Shown here piece by piece: positions 1 to 10,817 of a DNA stretch of 64,000 nucleotides. Under the pieces are notes generated by a model. It was given only the letters and a program-made list of their open reading frames with translations, searched no databases and was not told the origin of the DNA. The translations under genes and the position numbers were made by a program. The stretch's first letter is position 1, and every line of letters begins with the position of its first letter. The stretch is from Proteles cristata cristata. Its lineage: Eukaryota > Chordata > Mammalia > Carnivora > Hyaenidae. Location: assembly GCA_017311185.1 (NCBI GenBank), contig JAESUZ010004803.1, positions 62,001-126,000 on the forward strand, given 5' to 3'.

Positions 1-343
1 ACCTTAAACGAAGGATCCAGAAGATCCCTGGAGTTCCCATCATGTACATTTCTAACCATAGGTACAACAATGAGTGGATGCCAGATGATTATGGAGCCCC
101 TCAGTTCTAATTCTAATACTCTAAAGATAGAGGTCCTGTGCCTTCCTTTACCAACTTTTTCTGTTGCCAGTTCATAGAGCAATAAGCTGTAGCATGAATT
201 ATTCTCCTTACCCATTTGCTCTGTTATGAGCTGAGTATGGTTAAATATACTCATTTTTGATGTTGTTTTGAAATTGATATTTTATTTCATTTTGAATTAT
301 GTTGCATCTTTTTATAAATCAAATGATTGCACATTAAAAAAAA
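1..343 (+). pseudogene. FCF1: FCF1 processed pseudogene, 3' end (truncated by window edge)
   Basis: Reading from base 3, the plus strand encodes 35 residues ending in a TAA at 108-110. They match the C-terminus of FCF1, the PIN-domain rRNA-processing protein of the small-subunit processome (segment KIPGVPIMYISNHRYN, then MPDDYGAP). Compared with the FCF1 I know, several arginines and one isoleucine are replaced (R to Q, I to N, R to W, R to Q), as expected for a non-functional copy. About 225 bp of AT-rich 3' UTR-like sequence follows with no intron, ending in a short A run near 335-343. That layout indicates a retrocopy. It lies in intron 3 of HPSE2, antisense to the host gene. The 5' part and the left target-site duplication are outside the window, so whether the rest is intact cannot be judged. 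Confidence 0.85.
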
Positions 344-3300
344 GAGTCAAGAGAACACAAAGAAATGGAAGAATAATCCCCTTCTTTCTTAAATGCTCCT
401 GACAAACAGGACACTACATCCATGTGCTGTTGAGTTAGTGTGAAAAGTACAGGATGCAACTCATCATCATTTAAAATAGTTCTATCACTGATGTTCTACT
501 GGTATTACTCCATCACCTTCCCAAAACCTTGGCATTCACTTCAAAAACTCACTATATTAGATGAGGCTAACATTATTTCAAACATTAGATGAGGCTAACA
601 TTATTTCACTCCACTTTTCTAAAACTATAAGGAGGAATACTTCAATAAGATACACATTAAACAATTGTTACTAGTTTCTCTTAACTAGGTTGTCACTAAG
701 GACTGGAGAGTTGTTTCCTTTTATTGAATGGTCAGAAGACCTTCAAAGCTAGAAATATAATTTACCCTCATCTAGGAGGTGGCTGTTTAAGAAAGATGAT
801 GAGCTGGAATGCAGAATATAAAGGCACGCCTCCTACCTCAATGCTGATGCTAAAGATGGAACATCTAAGAATGGGGACTTGCTGGTGAGGTGAGGGTAAA
901 AACTATCGTTTTTAACTATGCTTTTAACCATCTGATATTTCAGTTGCTTTATTAATTTTTCCTACACTATGATCTTATTCATCCGATTTTAAAATAAAGA
1001 ATATACCACTAATTGACCAGAAAACGATTATGATACACTGCTACTCATATACATGAAATTCTGTAAATAATTGAGAAGGATTGAGGGGATGACAGAGTCA
1101 TGAAGAAAATGATCTCTTTCTATGATTTTGGAGGCCCAGTTTCCTCATCCTGTTCCACATAAATACTTGCATTACAGACATTTCAAATATTATGCCAGAG
1201 TTATAGAAAATATGTAGAACATCACCAAGCAGAAATCCTAGAGTAGGTGTTCTGAACATGTTGGTAAAGAAAGTCACTTCATTTGAGAGGTCTCTGCCCC
1301 TTCAACCTCACCCTCCTTACCAATATACATTCATCACTGAAAAGGGAAATATTTACAAAACTTAGTTTAGTTATGTTTAAATATTATGTTTAGCTGTCTG
1401 GAGACCATGTTCTCAAAATTTATACAAGAAATCAAGGATTAAACTTCATAACAATTAGGAAACCACACTGTGTAAAATCAAAGACTTAGTTAAAGGACAT
1501 TAAAATAGTTTTACCACTGGTGCTAAATTGAAATGGCTACAGCTCTTCCCAACACCTGGAACCAAAACCTTTTGAACTTTCATGTAAACAAGCTGGGGCA
1601 CACCAAATGCTCTGTCTGTAGTAAGGTACCACCTCTGTACAAGCATTTGGGTGAAAAATGTGGAAAATGCCTGAGGACTCTTTGAAGCAGCTAGAGAAAA
1701 GTAAGAGCAGGAAAGAGGCTCTTCTCCAGGGTAAGTTTGTTTAGTGGAAAGTAAGCAAGTTGTCAGGGTAAAAGTTGACAATGTTGATTCCAACAGTTTG
1801 AACTGCGAATAAACATTCAAAGGGATTATGTTACTGAGAATTAGAAAAGATTCCATTGAGCTCAATAGAACACTTGTGTTTTCAAAGATAATATTCCTTC
1901 AAGCCACACTCTGGATCCACAGTTTAGGGTTAGAATTACCTTAAGCCTTTTCTATGCCACATTAAAGAACACAAGATCTGACCTCTTTAATATGGATCTA
2001 AAATTAAAATAAGGATGGAATTAAAATATTTCATTTTTAATAACTGAATTGGAAAATATTAATATATGTACATTTGTATACCTTAGACAGAATGAAGAAA
2101 TTTGGATAAAAATTTATGTTCTTTTCAAACATCTGAACTTTAACCTAGGGAAACCAACTTAGGGAAATAATACATTGGCCATAAATCACTCTTGAGTTTT
2201 CCCTCCTTAAAAACTTATCTAAGAGCAAAAAAAAAAAAAACCCTATAGTTATGAAATCTATAATCCTCTTCTCTGCTCACCAAAGCACATTTAAATCTGG
2301 CTTTCACCTAATGCTGTTGGGTTTTCCATCAGGTACACGATGCAAAGTTGGAAGAGGCTTATGCTTTTTCAAAGTAAAACAATTTGGTTGCCACTCAGTA
2401 ATTCCTGGTGAAATGCCAGGAAGCCTATAAAAATTTTAAAATTGTCCTAACTTGAAGTTTACAAAAATAAGTGTGAGATGTTCACAGCCTGTCAGACATT
2501 CCATTTTTTGAATATTAAGTATTCATAAACAAGGGGAAACACACACTTTTGATTTGTTAAACTTTATTTACATCAATATAATGCAGGTATGCCTTGCATG
2601 CCCTCAAGAAAATCAAAGTAATTGACACTGCTCTTCTTAATCTATCTCAAGTCCTCCATTATTCTCACATTAGTCTGCTATTAGAATCTTCTCCAAAGCT
2701 TGACAAAAGCATGCAATTCACATGCTCTTTACCAGCAAAGCTTGCAGGCAGCCTTGCAAAAAGTTTTTTCTCCTTTGAGCTCTCACACAAATTCACGTCC
2801 CTCCTTGAACCAAGGATGTAAGGGAGTATGACTGTCTTATAGCCTCTTTGCTCTTAAAAAGAAAATCAAATTCTCCAGATATTTTCAAACTCCACCAGGA
2901 ATAGAACATTCTCAGCTCAGCCTGTGGATCATTATCTCTTTTACATTTCATCTTTATGTTCACTGGGTTCATAGAAAGGGCATACACAGAAAGAGGAAAA
3001 TAGCTGCTTCTTAGACACCAAATTTAGTAATTCTCTCAAATCCACTGGCACTCATCTAAAAACTCATATTTTTACAAGGCTTCATTCGGTTTTCATTGGT
3101 TCTGTCTTTTGAGAACACACATGCTGACTTGCATATAACTTCAAGCCAAAATACATCTGCAAACTACAAGAAATATTTCTTATAGGAAGACAAAAGTCAT
3201 CACAATTTAAAAAGGGATATAGTGAATGGAGACAGACAGATATGGGCTCATCTAGATCCCACTTTAGTGTCTTCCAAACATCAAGTTGTTAACTAATGGA

Positions 3301-3350
3301 GGCCATTAATCTACAGTGCTTAAGATTCCAGACGACTCCAATAGCCTTAC
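344..3350 (-). other. HPSE2 intron 3 (5' part), no other gene seen
   Basis: This sequence lies downstream of the exon 3 donor (GTAAGG at 3350-3345 on the minus strand) and continues off the left edge to the FCF1 retrocopy. It is AT-rich and mostly without a recognisable repeat. A 25-bp direct repeat with 28-bp period sits at 556-608. Open frames here (for example about 120 codons at 1500-1865 minus) have no recognisable protein content and I regard them as chance. Confidence 0.7.
556..608. repeat. 25-bp tandem direct repeat, period 28
   Basis: The unit beginning ATTAGATGAGGCTAACATTA occurs at 556-580 and again at 584-608 with no mismatch and a 3-bp spacer. It is a simple two-copy local duplication in HPSE2 intron 3. 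Confidence 0.9.
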
Positions 3351-3512
3351 CTGTTAATATGAGATTACTGTAAGTATTAGAGAATTGCTCCTTTAGAAGA
3401 ACAAGATGCATTTGAGCTGCCTTCTCCCGCTGGAGCTCCAGCATAACATCAGGGTGCTGAGCAATCTTGCAGCCTTTCTGTTTATCCAAGGCAACATCAC
3501 TTCGAACAATGT
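3351..3512 (-). CDS. HPSE2: HPSE2 coding exon 3 (residues 150-203)
   Basis: This 162-nt exon completes the Asp codon begun in exon 2 (G|AC) and encodes DIVRSDVALDKQKGCK onward to the NTYSNLILT segment, in the N-terminal part of the glycoside hydrolase family 79-like domain. The upstream sequence on the minus strand is TTTTTGTAG immediately before the exon, a clear acceptor. The downstream sequence is CAG|GTAAGG, a strong donor. The exon ends one base into codon 204, the same phase in which it begins, so its length is an exact multiple of three and it can be skipped without a frameshift. Known human HPSE2 isoforms of 480, 534 and 592 residues differ by 54 and 58 residues; 54 equals the coding length of this exon. 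No premature stop or frameshift is present. It is separated from exon 2 by the very large intron 2. Confidence 0.95.
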
Positions 3513-4049
3513 CTACAAAAAGAAATAAAGGCAGGCAGCAAAAACAAAACAAAACAAAAACCATATACACATCAAAGACTTGTTTCACCCAAAATGACAG
3601 AATTTATAAACTATCATATTTCATCAGAATGAAGAGATACAAAGGGTAGTCTCCAACTTCATGAGACTTACATCCTGTAAGTTTCTCTAGTCATTTCCAA
3701 ATTCCTTGGCAATTTCTATTTTATTACCTCACTCTGACTTCATTTAAGATTCTTCTCCATTTTTCTCAATCTCACCTCCAAGACTTATTTACTTCCTGGG
3801 GCCTTTACTTAACATCTTTTACCATTCTCCATGGAAAAAAATAATACAACTTTGTCTGAAAACTAGTGACTATAATTATCTCCTCTACATCATGCTGTAG
3901 GACCAGGTGATAGCTCCTGCATATACATTCAGGATATGTGACCTGCTTCCAAATCTACCAGCCAGACTATTCAGCTCAAATTAGGGCAACCATTCTATCC
4001 TTAGCTGCTATTTTTCATGTGCCTCTAGTTGCATTCTGACTCATTAGTA
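3513..4049. other. Unannotated intronic sequence beside exon 3
   Basis: This stretch holds the exon 3 acceptor at its left end and otherwise AT-rich sequence with an A/C-rich run (AACAAAAC units near 3541-3560). I see no repeat family or gene in the rest. Confidence 0.5.
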
Positions 4050-4050
4050 A

Positions 4051-4277
4051 CTTTTTTTTTTCATTTTTAACATTTTTGTTTCATTTTTGAGAGAGAGAGA
4101 GAAACAGCACACAAGCAGGGGAGGGGCAGAAAGAAATGGAAACACAGAATCTGAAGTAGGCTCCAGGCTCTGAGCTGTCAGTACAAAGCCCGACACAGGG
4201 CTTGAACTCATGAACCACGGGATCATGTCCTGAACTGAAGTCAGATGCTTAACTGACTGAGCCACTCAGGTGCCCCA
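4051..4277 (-). mobile_element. Carnivore tRNA-Lys SINE, full length, minus
   Basis: It reads as the complement of the felid SINE: T-rich tail at 4051-4088, GA-rich body, then the tRNA-like head ending GAGCCACTCAGGTGCCCCA at 4277. Several substitutions, including in the B-box region, mark an older copy. Confidence 0.9.
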
Positions 4278-5570
4278 ATAACTCTTTAAATCTAGAAGTA
4301 TTTTGTAGGTCAGTAAAGAAAGCAAGAGTAGGACTAGAGTCACTTTGGAAGTCTGCTTTTTTCCCAGTTATTTTCCCATTAGTAACAAGCTGCTTTTTAT
4401 ACTTCAATAAGATTTTTACTTAAAGCAGAAGTATTCTCCAGAATAATAGTCTTCCTCAAAAATAGTCACCTAAACTGTTTCCCAATTAGCGGGGGACTTT
4501 GATACCCTAAAGTTATTTGTTTATTTTTGCATATTAAAATATAATTCAGCTAATTATCATATAAACAAATAATTATCAGAAGCAATCTGGACAATAGCTC
4601 TAGAAACTTCCAAGTTTTACAAAACTAATTGAAAGATGTTAGGAGAAAATGCTAAAAACATATGTTCTGCCATTCTTGACACCAATGGCTTTGGAAAGGA
4701 AAAACTAATGCCCATGTTAATGGTAGCAATAGAAAAGAGCTTAACAATGTTCAAAGAGAAAATATGGTATGTGGCATCAAAGGTGGGACATCGTTCTAGA
4801 CAAATAATCTTCAAACCCATCAATAGAGTCCTATAATAGAGAAGCCCAGATATAAATACAGACCCATGATAATGAGGGTTAGGATTGTGTAGTACACAAA
4901 GATTAGCCAGATGTGAGGATGGCTCTCACTTAATCTTGGATGAAAACAGGGGAGCTGGTTGAAAACATTGCAGTATCTATTCCTAAACATATTCATGCCA
5001 ATTTCTAGACTATAAGTAGTATACTGAATTCATTTAACATTCAAGTAGCTACTCTCATAGATTTTTCTGAGGCTTGAATACAAAATTAGAATAATTCAAG
5101 ACATGCTCTAGTTTTTAAAACCATCAACAGAAAGCAAGAGGAAAACATATTAATTACACTGTACCACTGATTCCTTCCAATAATCCTTTGAATGTATGCG
5201 GTAGATATTGTTGACTAGCTGACCCAAACCCTAAACACAATCTTTTCTTTGCTTTCCTCTACTGCAGAAACTAAAACACAACAATAGACAATTTCCCAGC
5301 TTTCCTTGAAGCAACGGGTGACATGTAACATAGTCCTGGCCAATGAGCCATATGCAGACATCCTGAGAGGGACTTAACCTTCGTGACAAAACCTCACTAA
5401 GAGAAAACCAAGATTTTTGTCTTTCAGCCTGTTAACCTTTCCCATTCTTTGTGTCTAACAGACAGACATTGAGGCCCAGGGTTAAAGTAGCTATTTTGTA
5501 GCAATGAGTCAAGAAGTAAGAGGGCAAAGAACTATACACTAAGGATGGTGAACTGAAAGATCTGAAGATT
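4278..5570. other. Intronic sequence with a possible ancient LTR-like segment
   Basis: It is mostly unrecognised. The part around 5210-5480 (TCCTGGCCAATGAGCCATAT and following) resembles an old mammalian LTR or other ancient repeat that I cannot name with confidence. No gene is seen. Confidence 0.35.
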
Positions 5571-5790
5571 TTTTTTTAATATTTTTATTTATTTCTAGGA
5601 GAGAGAGAGAGAGAAACAGCGTGAGCAGGGGAGGGTGAGAGAGAGAGGGAGATACAGACTCTGAAATAGGCTCCAGGCTCCGAGCTGGCAGTCAGCACAG
5701 AGCCCAACGCGGGGCTTGAACCCACGAACCGCGAGATCATGACCTAAGCGAAAGTTGGATGCTTAACTGACTAAGCCATCCAGGCGCCCC
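5571..5790 (-). mobile_element. Felid SINE, minus, with 16-bp target-site duplication
   Basis: The complement shows the tail, a GA-rich body and the head CCATCCAGGCGCCCC at the right end. AAGATCTGAAGATTTT occurs at 5557-5572 and 5791-5806 and is an exact 16-bp duplication. The body (GGCAGTCAGCACAGAGCC, ACCTAAGCGAAAG) matches the younger subfamily also seen at 21591, 23044 and 28806. Confidence 0.95.
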
Positions 5791-5806
5791 AAGATCTGAA
5801 GATTTT

Positions 5807-6635
5807 AATGAGCTACAACAGCTACCTTACTTGTCCTAGACTGCCCATCTTTTGATTTCTTGTTATATGAGATATCAGTTTCTAATTTTAAAATCCCTAC
5901 TGTATATATGTAGATCCCTGAGATCTACAAAGCTTAAGTGACTTGCTCAAGTTCACAGTGCATGGTCAGTCCCCAAACACAGTAATTTTCGAAGCCATGT
6001 CCAGTGATCTTCCCAAAAGTTACTCTTATACAGAAACTCATAAATTTAACAGTAAACTATAGTAAGTAATAAAAGTGAAGAACTTAAGAGAAAAATCTAA
6101 TTATATAATAACAGCAGCATACCACAGGTGGTCTATCCAGAAAAGAAATATGTTTGATACCTTCCCAGAAAACATGACAAAACTTGTGCCAAAACATATT
6201 ATATACAGTGAAGAGGAGTTTCAATTATTGAGAGATCTTCTAATAGGAGTCTAATACAAAAGTAGAACACCTACCAAACTCTCTATATCCTATGGAATAA
6301 GTGTATTGCTCAGAAGGCCGAGAAAGCAATAATTATACCTAATAGGCTCAACATCAGAACCTTAAAATACAGTGATATTATCTTAAAAATAGTAAGAAGA
6401 GAAACCCATGGGCATGAACAAACATATGTCTGAGACTTTAGAAATGTATGCAACAACAATGTTTGGGGAAAAAAATAGATATGCTGTATAGATTCTTTAT
6501 TTACCCCTAATTTGTTTGAAATTGTATCAAAGACTAGATAAACACAAAAAAATACTTATCAAAGATGTATGTGGCCATATATATCTGGATGGAGAGTTAA
6601 TGTTATAGATGACAGATTCAAAATTCAAACTTATC
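5807..6635. other. Unannotated intronic sequence
   Basis: It is AT-rich with no repeat family or coding sequence that I recognise. The right end carries the first target-site copy of the short L1 insertion that follows. Confidence 0.4.
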
Positions 6636-6720
6636 GTGGGGATGAGCACTGGGTGTTGTCTGGAAACCAACTCGACAATAAACTATTAAAAAATAATAAT
6701 AAAATAAAATTTAAAGAAAA
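6636..6720 (+). mobile_element. Extremely 5'-truncated L1 3' end (about 85 bp)
   Basis: GGGGATGAGCACTGGGTGTT is the terminal L1 3' UTR sequence also seen at 18237 and (final part) 48187. It continues through GACAATAAACTATTAAAAAA into an A/T-rich tail. CAAACTTATC flanks the insert at 6626-6635 and 6721-6730. Only the last ~45 nt of L1 plus tail were inserted. Confidence 0.85.
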
Positions 6721-7044
6721 CAAACTTATCCTGGCAACCTACTACTTAGGCTGAAATACCCAAGACATAGACAGGAACACAAAGTCCTGCAATTTATAGT
6801 GAAAAGTAATTACATAAGAGGTAAAGTTCAGACCAGACACAAGCTCAAATATTTAAGATCTGATTAAATTTTGTAGGTGTTAGCTCAATACAAGCTTTAT
6901 GTAAGTCAGTGATATGCTGCCATATACAATATTGCTGCCAAAAAGATTAATGCAATTTTTAGATCAAATTAATAGAACTAGCATATCCAGAATACAGGAA
7001 TATAGCCACCCTGAATTCCATGCCAGTCAAGGGCAGCATAATAA

Positions 7045-7230
7045 AGAGTTGGAGTTAAAGCAGACCTTAGTTCAAATTCTGGCTTGGTAATCAACTATTA
7101 GCTGCAGAAGTGACAGACAACAATGCCTCTGTAAGTCTCGATTTCTTCATACTGTTATTGTTAAGAATCATTAAAGATTTAGCACAATATATATACCACT
7201 TAATAAGAACTGTATAAAGGGTAGCTATTA
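7045..7230 (+). repeat. MIR-like SINE, plus
   Basis: The order GTTCAAATTCTGGCT, then a core with GTAAGTCTCGATTTCTTCAT and AGAATCATTAAAG, and an end near CACTTAATAAGAAC matches the MIR consensus order (head, core, 3' end) with heavy divergence. Confidence 0.65.
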
Positions 7231-7376
7231 CTATTTTTATTATTAAAATACTCTACTTGTAGTATTATATATTTTCTCACCTGTAATATCTTCATAGGAT
7301 ACTAATCATCTAGAGTCCACCCAAAGGAAAGTGCCAAAATGGAAAATTATTTTATTTTTTAAAAGTATCTGAAAAA

Positions 7377-7585
7377 GGGGGCATCTGGGTGGCTCCGTCA
7401 GTCTGACTTCAGCTCAGGTCATGATCTCACAGTTTGTGGGTTTGAGCCACGCACTGACAGCTGAAGCTGTCAGCTGTCAGCTGTCAGCTCAGAGCCCGGA
7501 GCCTGCTTCAGATTTCATGTCTCCCTCACTCTCTGCCTCTGTCTCTCTCTCTCTCTCAAAAACAAATAAACATTTAAAAAAATAG
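7377..7585 (+). mobile_element. Carnivore SINE, plus, with internal heptamer array
   Basis: The head GGGGGCATCTGGGTGGCTCC and tail CAAAAACAAATAAACATTTAAAAAAA are clear. The middle holds a tandem heptamer AGCTGTC repeated around 7460-7487, an expansion of the normal ACAGCTCAGAGCC stretch. Confidence 0.9.
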
Positions 7586-8159
7586 CTGAAAAAACAGTAT
7601 TGGAACCCAGCAAAGAAAACATTAAAGAAGACTTGCTTCATATAGAAGAGAAGAAAGTTGACTTATTCAATATAAATTCAGAAAGCCAAACATTATAGGA
7701 GTAACAAAATCAAGCTAGTTCCACATGAGAGAACTGTAACAACAGAAGCTACTTGAAGATGGAAGAAATAGCAGAAACAGCACAAGATAAAAAGATTAAG
7801 TGAAAATAAATTCATAACAAAAAAATGTATAGTGGTTTGGCATGGCACCCATTGAGTTGTTATTTAATCATGGGGGTTTTTTTGTTACTGTTGTGGAGAG
7901 GAAGAAAGAAAAAGATTTTCATTTTTCTTCAACAATTGCTCTCCTTTCTGTACTGAGAGGGTAAAAACTTGGTTCCTTCCTCATTCCCTTTAGGCAACAA
8001 ATGTATGGCTCAGATTCACAGAGATTGCAGATTTTGACTGTAGGTTGCCCTAATCTGCTTTTCCCCTCCTTTCACACTACTTAACACAATAGATAAGTAT
8101 TTCCAGACAACACTCCCTAAAATTGGGTTAAAAAAGACAACTCAGTTTTCATTTAATTC
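7586..8159. other. Unannotated intronic sequence
   Basis: It is AT-rich with no recognised repeat or coding content. Confidence 0.4.
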
Positions 8160-8360
8160 TATTTTTATTTTTTTTTTTTTTATTTTGAGACAGAGAGAGC
8201 ACAAGCAGGGAAGGGGCAGAGAGAGGGAGAAAGAGAATCTCAAGCAGGCTCCATGCTATCCGTACAGAGTCCCATAGGGCTTGATCTCACGAACCATGAG
8301 ATCATGACCTGAGTGAAAATCAAGTCAGACACTTAACCAACTGAGCCACTCAGGCACCCC
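8160..8360 (-). mobile_element. Carnivore SINE, minus
   Basis: T-rich tail at 8160-8186, then a GA-rich body and the complement of the head ending CAACTGAGCCACTCAGGCACCCC at 8360. It is a moderately diverged copy. Confidence 0.9.
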
Positions 8361-8920
8361 TGAACTTTTTCTTTTCTTAAGCTTTGAGTAATCTACTTTT
8401 TTAAAAGTATAATTGGCATATAATTAACATATAACATCAGTTTCAGGTGTACAAGATAATGATGCAATATTTGTATATGTTGTGAAATGATTACCATAAT
8501 AAGTCTAATTTAATTAACATCTATTACCATACATAGTCATAATTTGCTTCTTATAATGAGAGCTTTTAAGATTTACTCTTTTAGCAACTTTCAAATATGC
8601 AATACAGCATTATTAACTATGGTCACCATGCCATACATTACATCACCATGACCTATTTATTTTATAATTGGAAGCTTGTACCTTTTGATCTCCTTCACCC
8701 ATTTTACCCTACCTCTATTTGCTGCCTCTGGCAACCACCAGTCTGTTCTCTGCATCTATGAGCTTGTATGTTTTGTTTTCTTTTGTTTCCAATTCCATAT
8801 ATAAATGAAATTGTATGGTATTTGTCTTTCTCTATCTGACATATTTCACTTAGCATGATGGACTCAAGGTCCAGGCATATTATCGCAAATGGCAAAATTT
8901 AATTCTTTTCTATTCCATAT

Positions 8921-8945
8921 TGTGTGTGTGTGCGCGCGCACGCGC
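8921..8945. repeat. Alternating TG/CG tract (Z-DNA prone)
   Basis: A 25-bp strictly alternating pyrimidine-purine run, (TG)6 followed by CGCGCGCACGCGC, within the old L1. It carries an unusual cluster of CpG for an AT-rich intron. Confidence 0.9.
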
Positions 8946-9433
8946 CCAAGTGTGTGTTTCACAATTTCTTTATACATTCAGCCAATGATGGACACTTAGG
9001 TTGCTCCCATTTGGTGGCTATTATAAATAATGCTGTAATGAACATAGGGGTGCATTTATTTTTTTCTTTCAACTTAGGGTTTTTATTTTCTTCAAATAAA
9101 TACCCAGAAGTGAAACTGCTGGGTCATATGTAGTTCTATTTTTAATTCTTTTGAGGAACCACTATACTACTACCATTTATATCCTCACCAACAGTGTGTA
9201 AGTGTTTTCTTTTCTCCACTTCCTCATCAACACTACATTTCTTATTTCTTATCTTTTTGATAACAGCCATTCAAACAGGTATGACAATGAAATATTGCAT
9301 TGTGGTTTGGGTTTGCATTTCCCTGATGATTAGTGATGCTGAGCATCTTTTCATGTACCCATTGGTCATCTGCATGTTTTCTTTGGAGGACCATCTAGAT
9401 CTTCTGCTCATTTTTTAATCAGATTGTTGTTAG

Positions 9434-9456
9434 GGGAACCTGGGTGGCTCAGACAG
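9434..9456 (+). mobile_element. SINE head fragment (23 bp) flanked by 19-bp direct repeat
   Basis: GGGAACCTGGGTGGCTCAGACAG equals the first ~22 nt of the carnivore SINE. TTAATCAGATTGTTGTTAG occurs immediately before (9415-9433) and after (9457-9475), identical over 19 bp. No SINE body, CT tract or A tail is present. Confidence 0.85.
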
Positions 9457-9634
9457 TTAATCAGATTGTTGTTAGCTATTGAGTTGTGAAGAGTTCTTTC
9501 TAGATCTTGGTTAGTAACCCTTATCAGATACATTTGCAAATATTTTCTCTAATTCAGTAGGTTGCATTTTCATTTTGTTGCTGATTTCCTTCGCTGTGCA
9601 TGACAAAGTTTTAAATAGTAAATATGGGAAATAT

Positions 9635-9793
9635 TGGAGTGCCTGGGTGGCTCAGTTGGCTGAGTGTCCAACTTTGGCTCAGGTCATGATCTCACAGCTT
9701 ATGAGTCCCACATTAGGCTCTGTGCTGATATCTTAGAGCCGGGAGCGTACCTCAGATTCTGTGTCTCCCTCTCTCTCTCTGCCCCTCCCCTGC

Positions 9794-9835
<42 letters not shown>

Positions 9836-9868
9836 TCAAAAATAAATAAAAACATTAAAAATTTTTTT
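9635..9868 (+). mobile_element. Carnivore SINE, plus, with (GT)n
   Basis: The head GGAGTGCCTGGGTGGCTCAG, body and tail CTCAAAAATAAATAAAAACATT are present. The usual (CT)n/(TC)n stretch contains a perfect (GT)18 at 9799-9834. Confidence 0.9.
9799..9834. repeat. (GT)18 microsatellite
   Basis: An uninterrupted GT dinucleotide run of 36 bp inside the SINE tail region; likely polymorphic. Confidence 0.95.
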
Positions 9869-10200
9869 ATTTCAAAATAGTAAATATTACTAGAGACAAG
9901 GAGAGACAGATCATAGTGATAAAAGGGTCAACATATCAGGAAGATACAACAACTATAAATATATATACACCTAACAAGTAAGTTTCAAAATACATATAAA
10001 ACACAGTCTGACTAAATTGAAAGGGAAATTCAATGATTATAGTTCAAGATTTCAATGCCCCACTCTATATTTGATGGAACTAAATAGAAAATCAGTAAGG
10101 GTCAATATTCCTTACTGACATTTATAGGACATACCAAATAAAAGCAGAATACACATGTTTTCTAAGCACAACATGTGAATGGGTGCGCCCATACACATGG

Positions 10201-10432
10201 GTGGCTGGGTGGCTCAGTCAGTTAAGCATCCAACTTCGGCTCAGGTCATGATCTCACAGTTCATGGGTTAGAGCCCTGCATCGGGTTCTATGCTGACAAC
10301 TAGCTCAGAGCCTGGAGCCTGTTTCAGATTCTGTATCTCTCTCTCTCTGACCCTCCCCTTCTCTCTCTCTCTGTCTCTGTCTCACTCTCTCTCTCTCTCT
10401 CAGAGATAAATAAAACATTAAAAAACATTTAG
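10201..10432 (+). mobile_element. Carnivore SINE, plus
   Basis: GTGGCTGGGTGGCTCAGTCAGTTAAGC head, long CT-rich stretch, AGATAAATAAAACATTAAAA tail. It interrupts the old L1 ORF2 sequence, with L1 text resuming after 10440. Confidence 0.9.
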
Positions 10433-10817
10433 TTTTTTTAAATCTAAGCACAATAAAAGATAACCAGAATAACCCTATGCTAGGCCAGCCATAAAATAAG
10501 TCTCATAAATTTGAAAGGATTTAAGTCATACAAAGTATGTTTTCTGATAACATTGGAATTAAATTAGAAATCCATAACAGAAAGATCTCTAAAACAATCC
10601 CCAAATATTAAGAAACTAAACAATACACTTCTAAATAACCAATGGGTCAAAGAAATCACAGGGACATTAGAAAATATTTTGAACTGAATGAAAATAGGAA
10701 CATATGATATTAAAATTTATGGAACAGAGCCTAAATAGTAAATAGTAAAAAATAGCCTAAAAAGTAAATAGTACTTAGAAAACTACAGCTTTATACAATA
10801 TATTAGAAAAGAAAAGA

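Larger units (their letters stand above)
8390..9620 (-). mobile_element. Old L1 (L1M type) 3' portion, minus
   Basis: The complement of L1 3' UTR is followed by the end of ORF2: AAGTATAATTGGCATATAAT, TTTCAGGTGTACAAGATAAT, then 'CTGCCTCTGGCAACCACCAG' and 'ACACTTAGGTTGCTCCCAT', all typical of reverse-oriented mammalian L1. Stops and indels throughout show it is dead. A 23-bp SINE head is inserted at 9434-9456. Confidence 0.85.

Noticed and set aside
556..608. CRISPR-like direct repeats
   Set aside because: Only two copies with 3-bp spacing in mammalian DNA. CRISPR arrays do not occur in animal genomes.
1500..1865. A 121-codon minus-strand open frame in intron 3
   Set aside because: No recognised content and no flanking splice sites in frame. 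A frame this long is not rare by chance over 64 kb in six frames.
5210..5480. An endogenous retroviral LTR
   Set aside because: The sequence resembles an ancient LTR-type repeat but no gag, pol or env remnant or second LTR is present, and the family cannot be named by eye.
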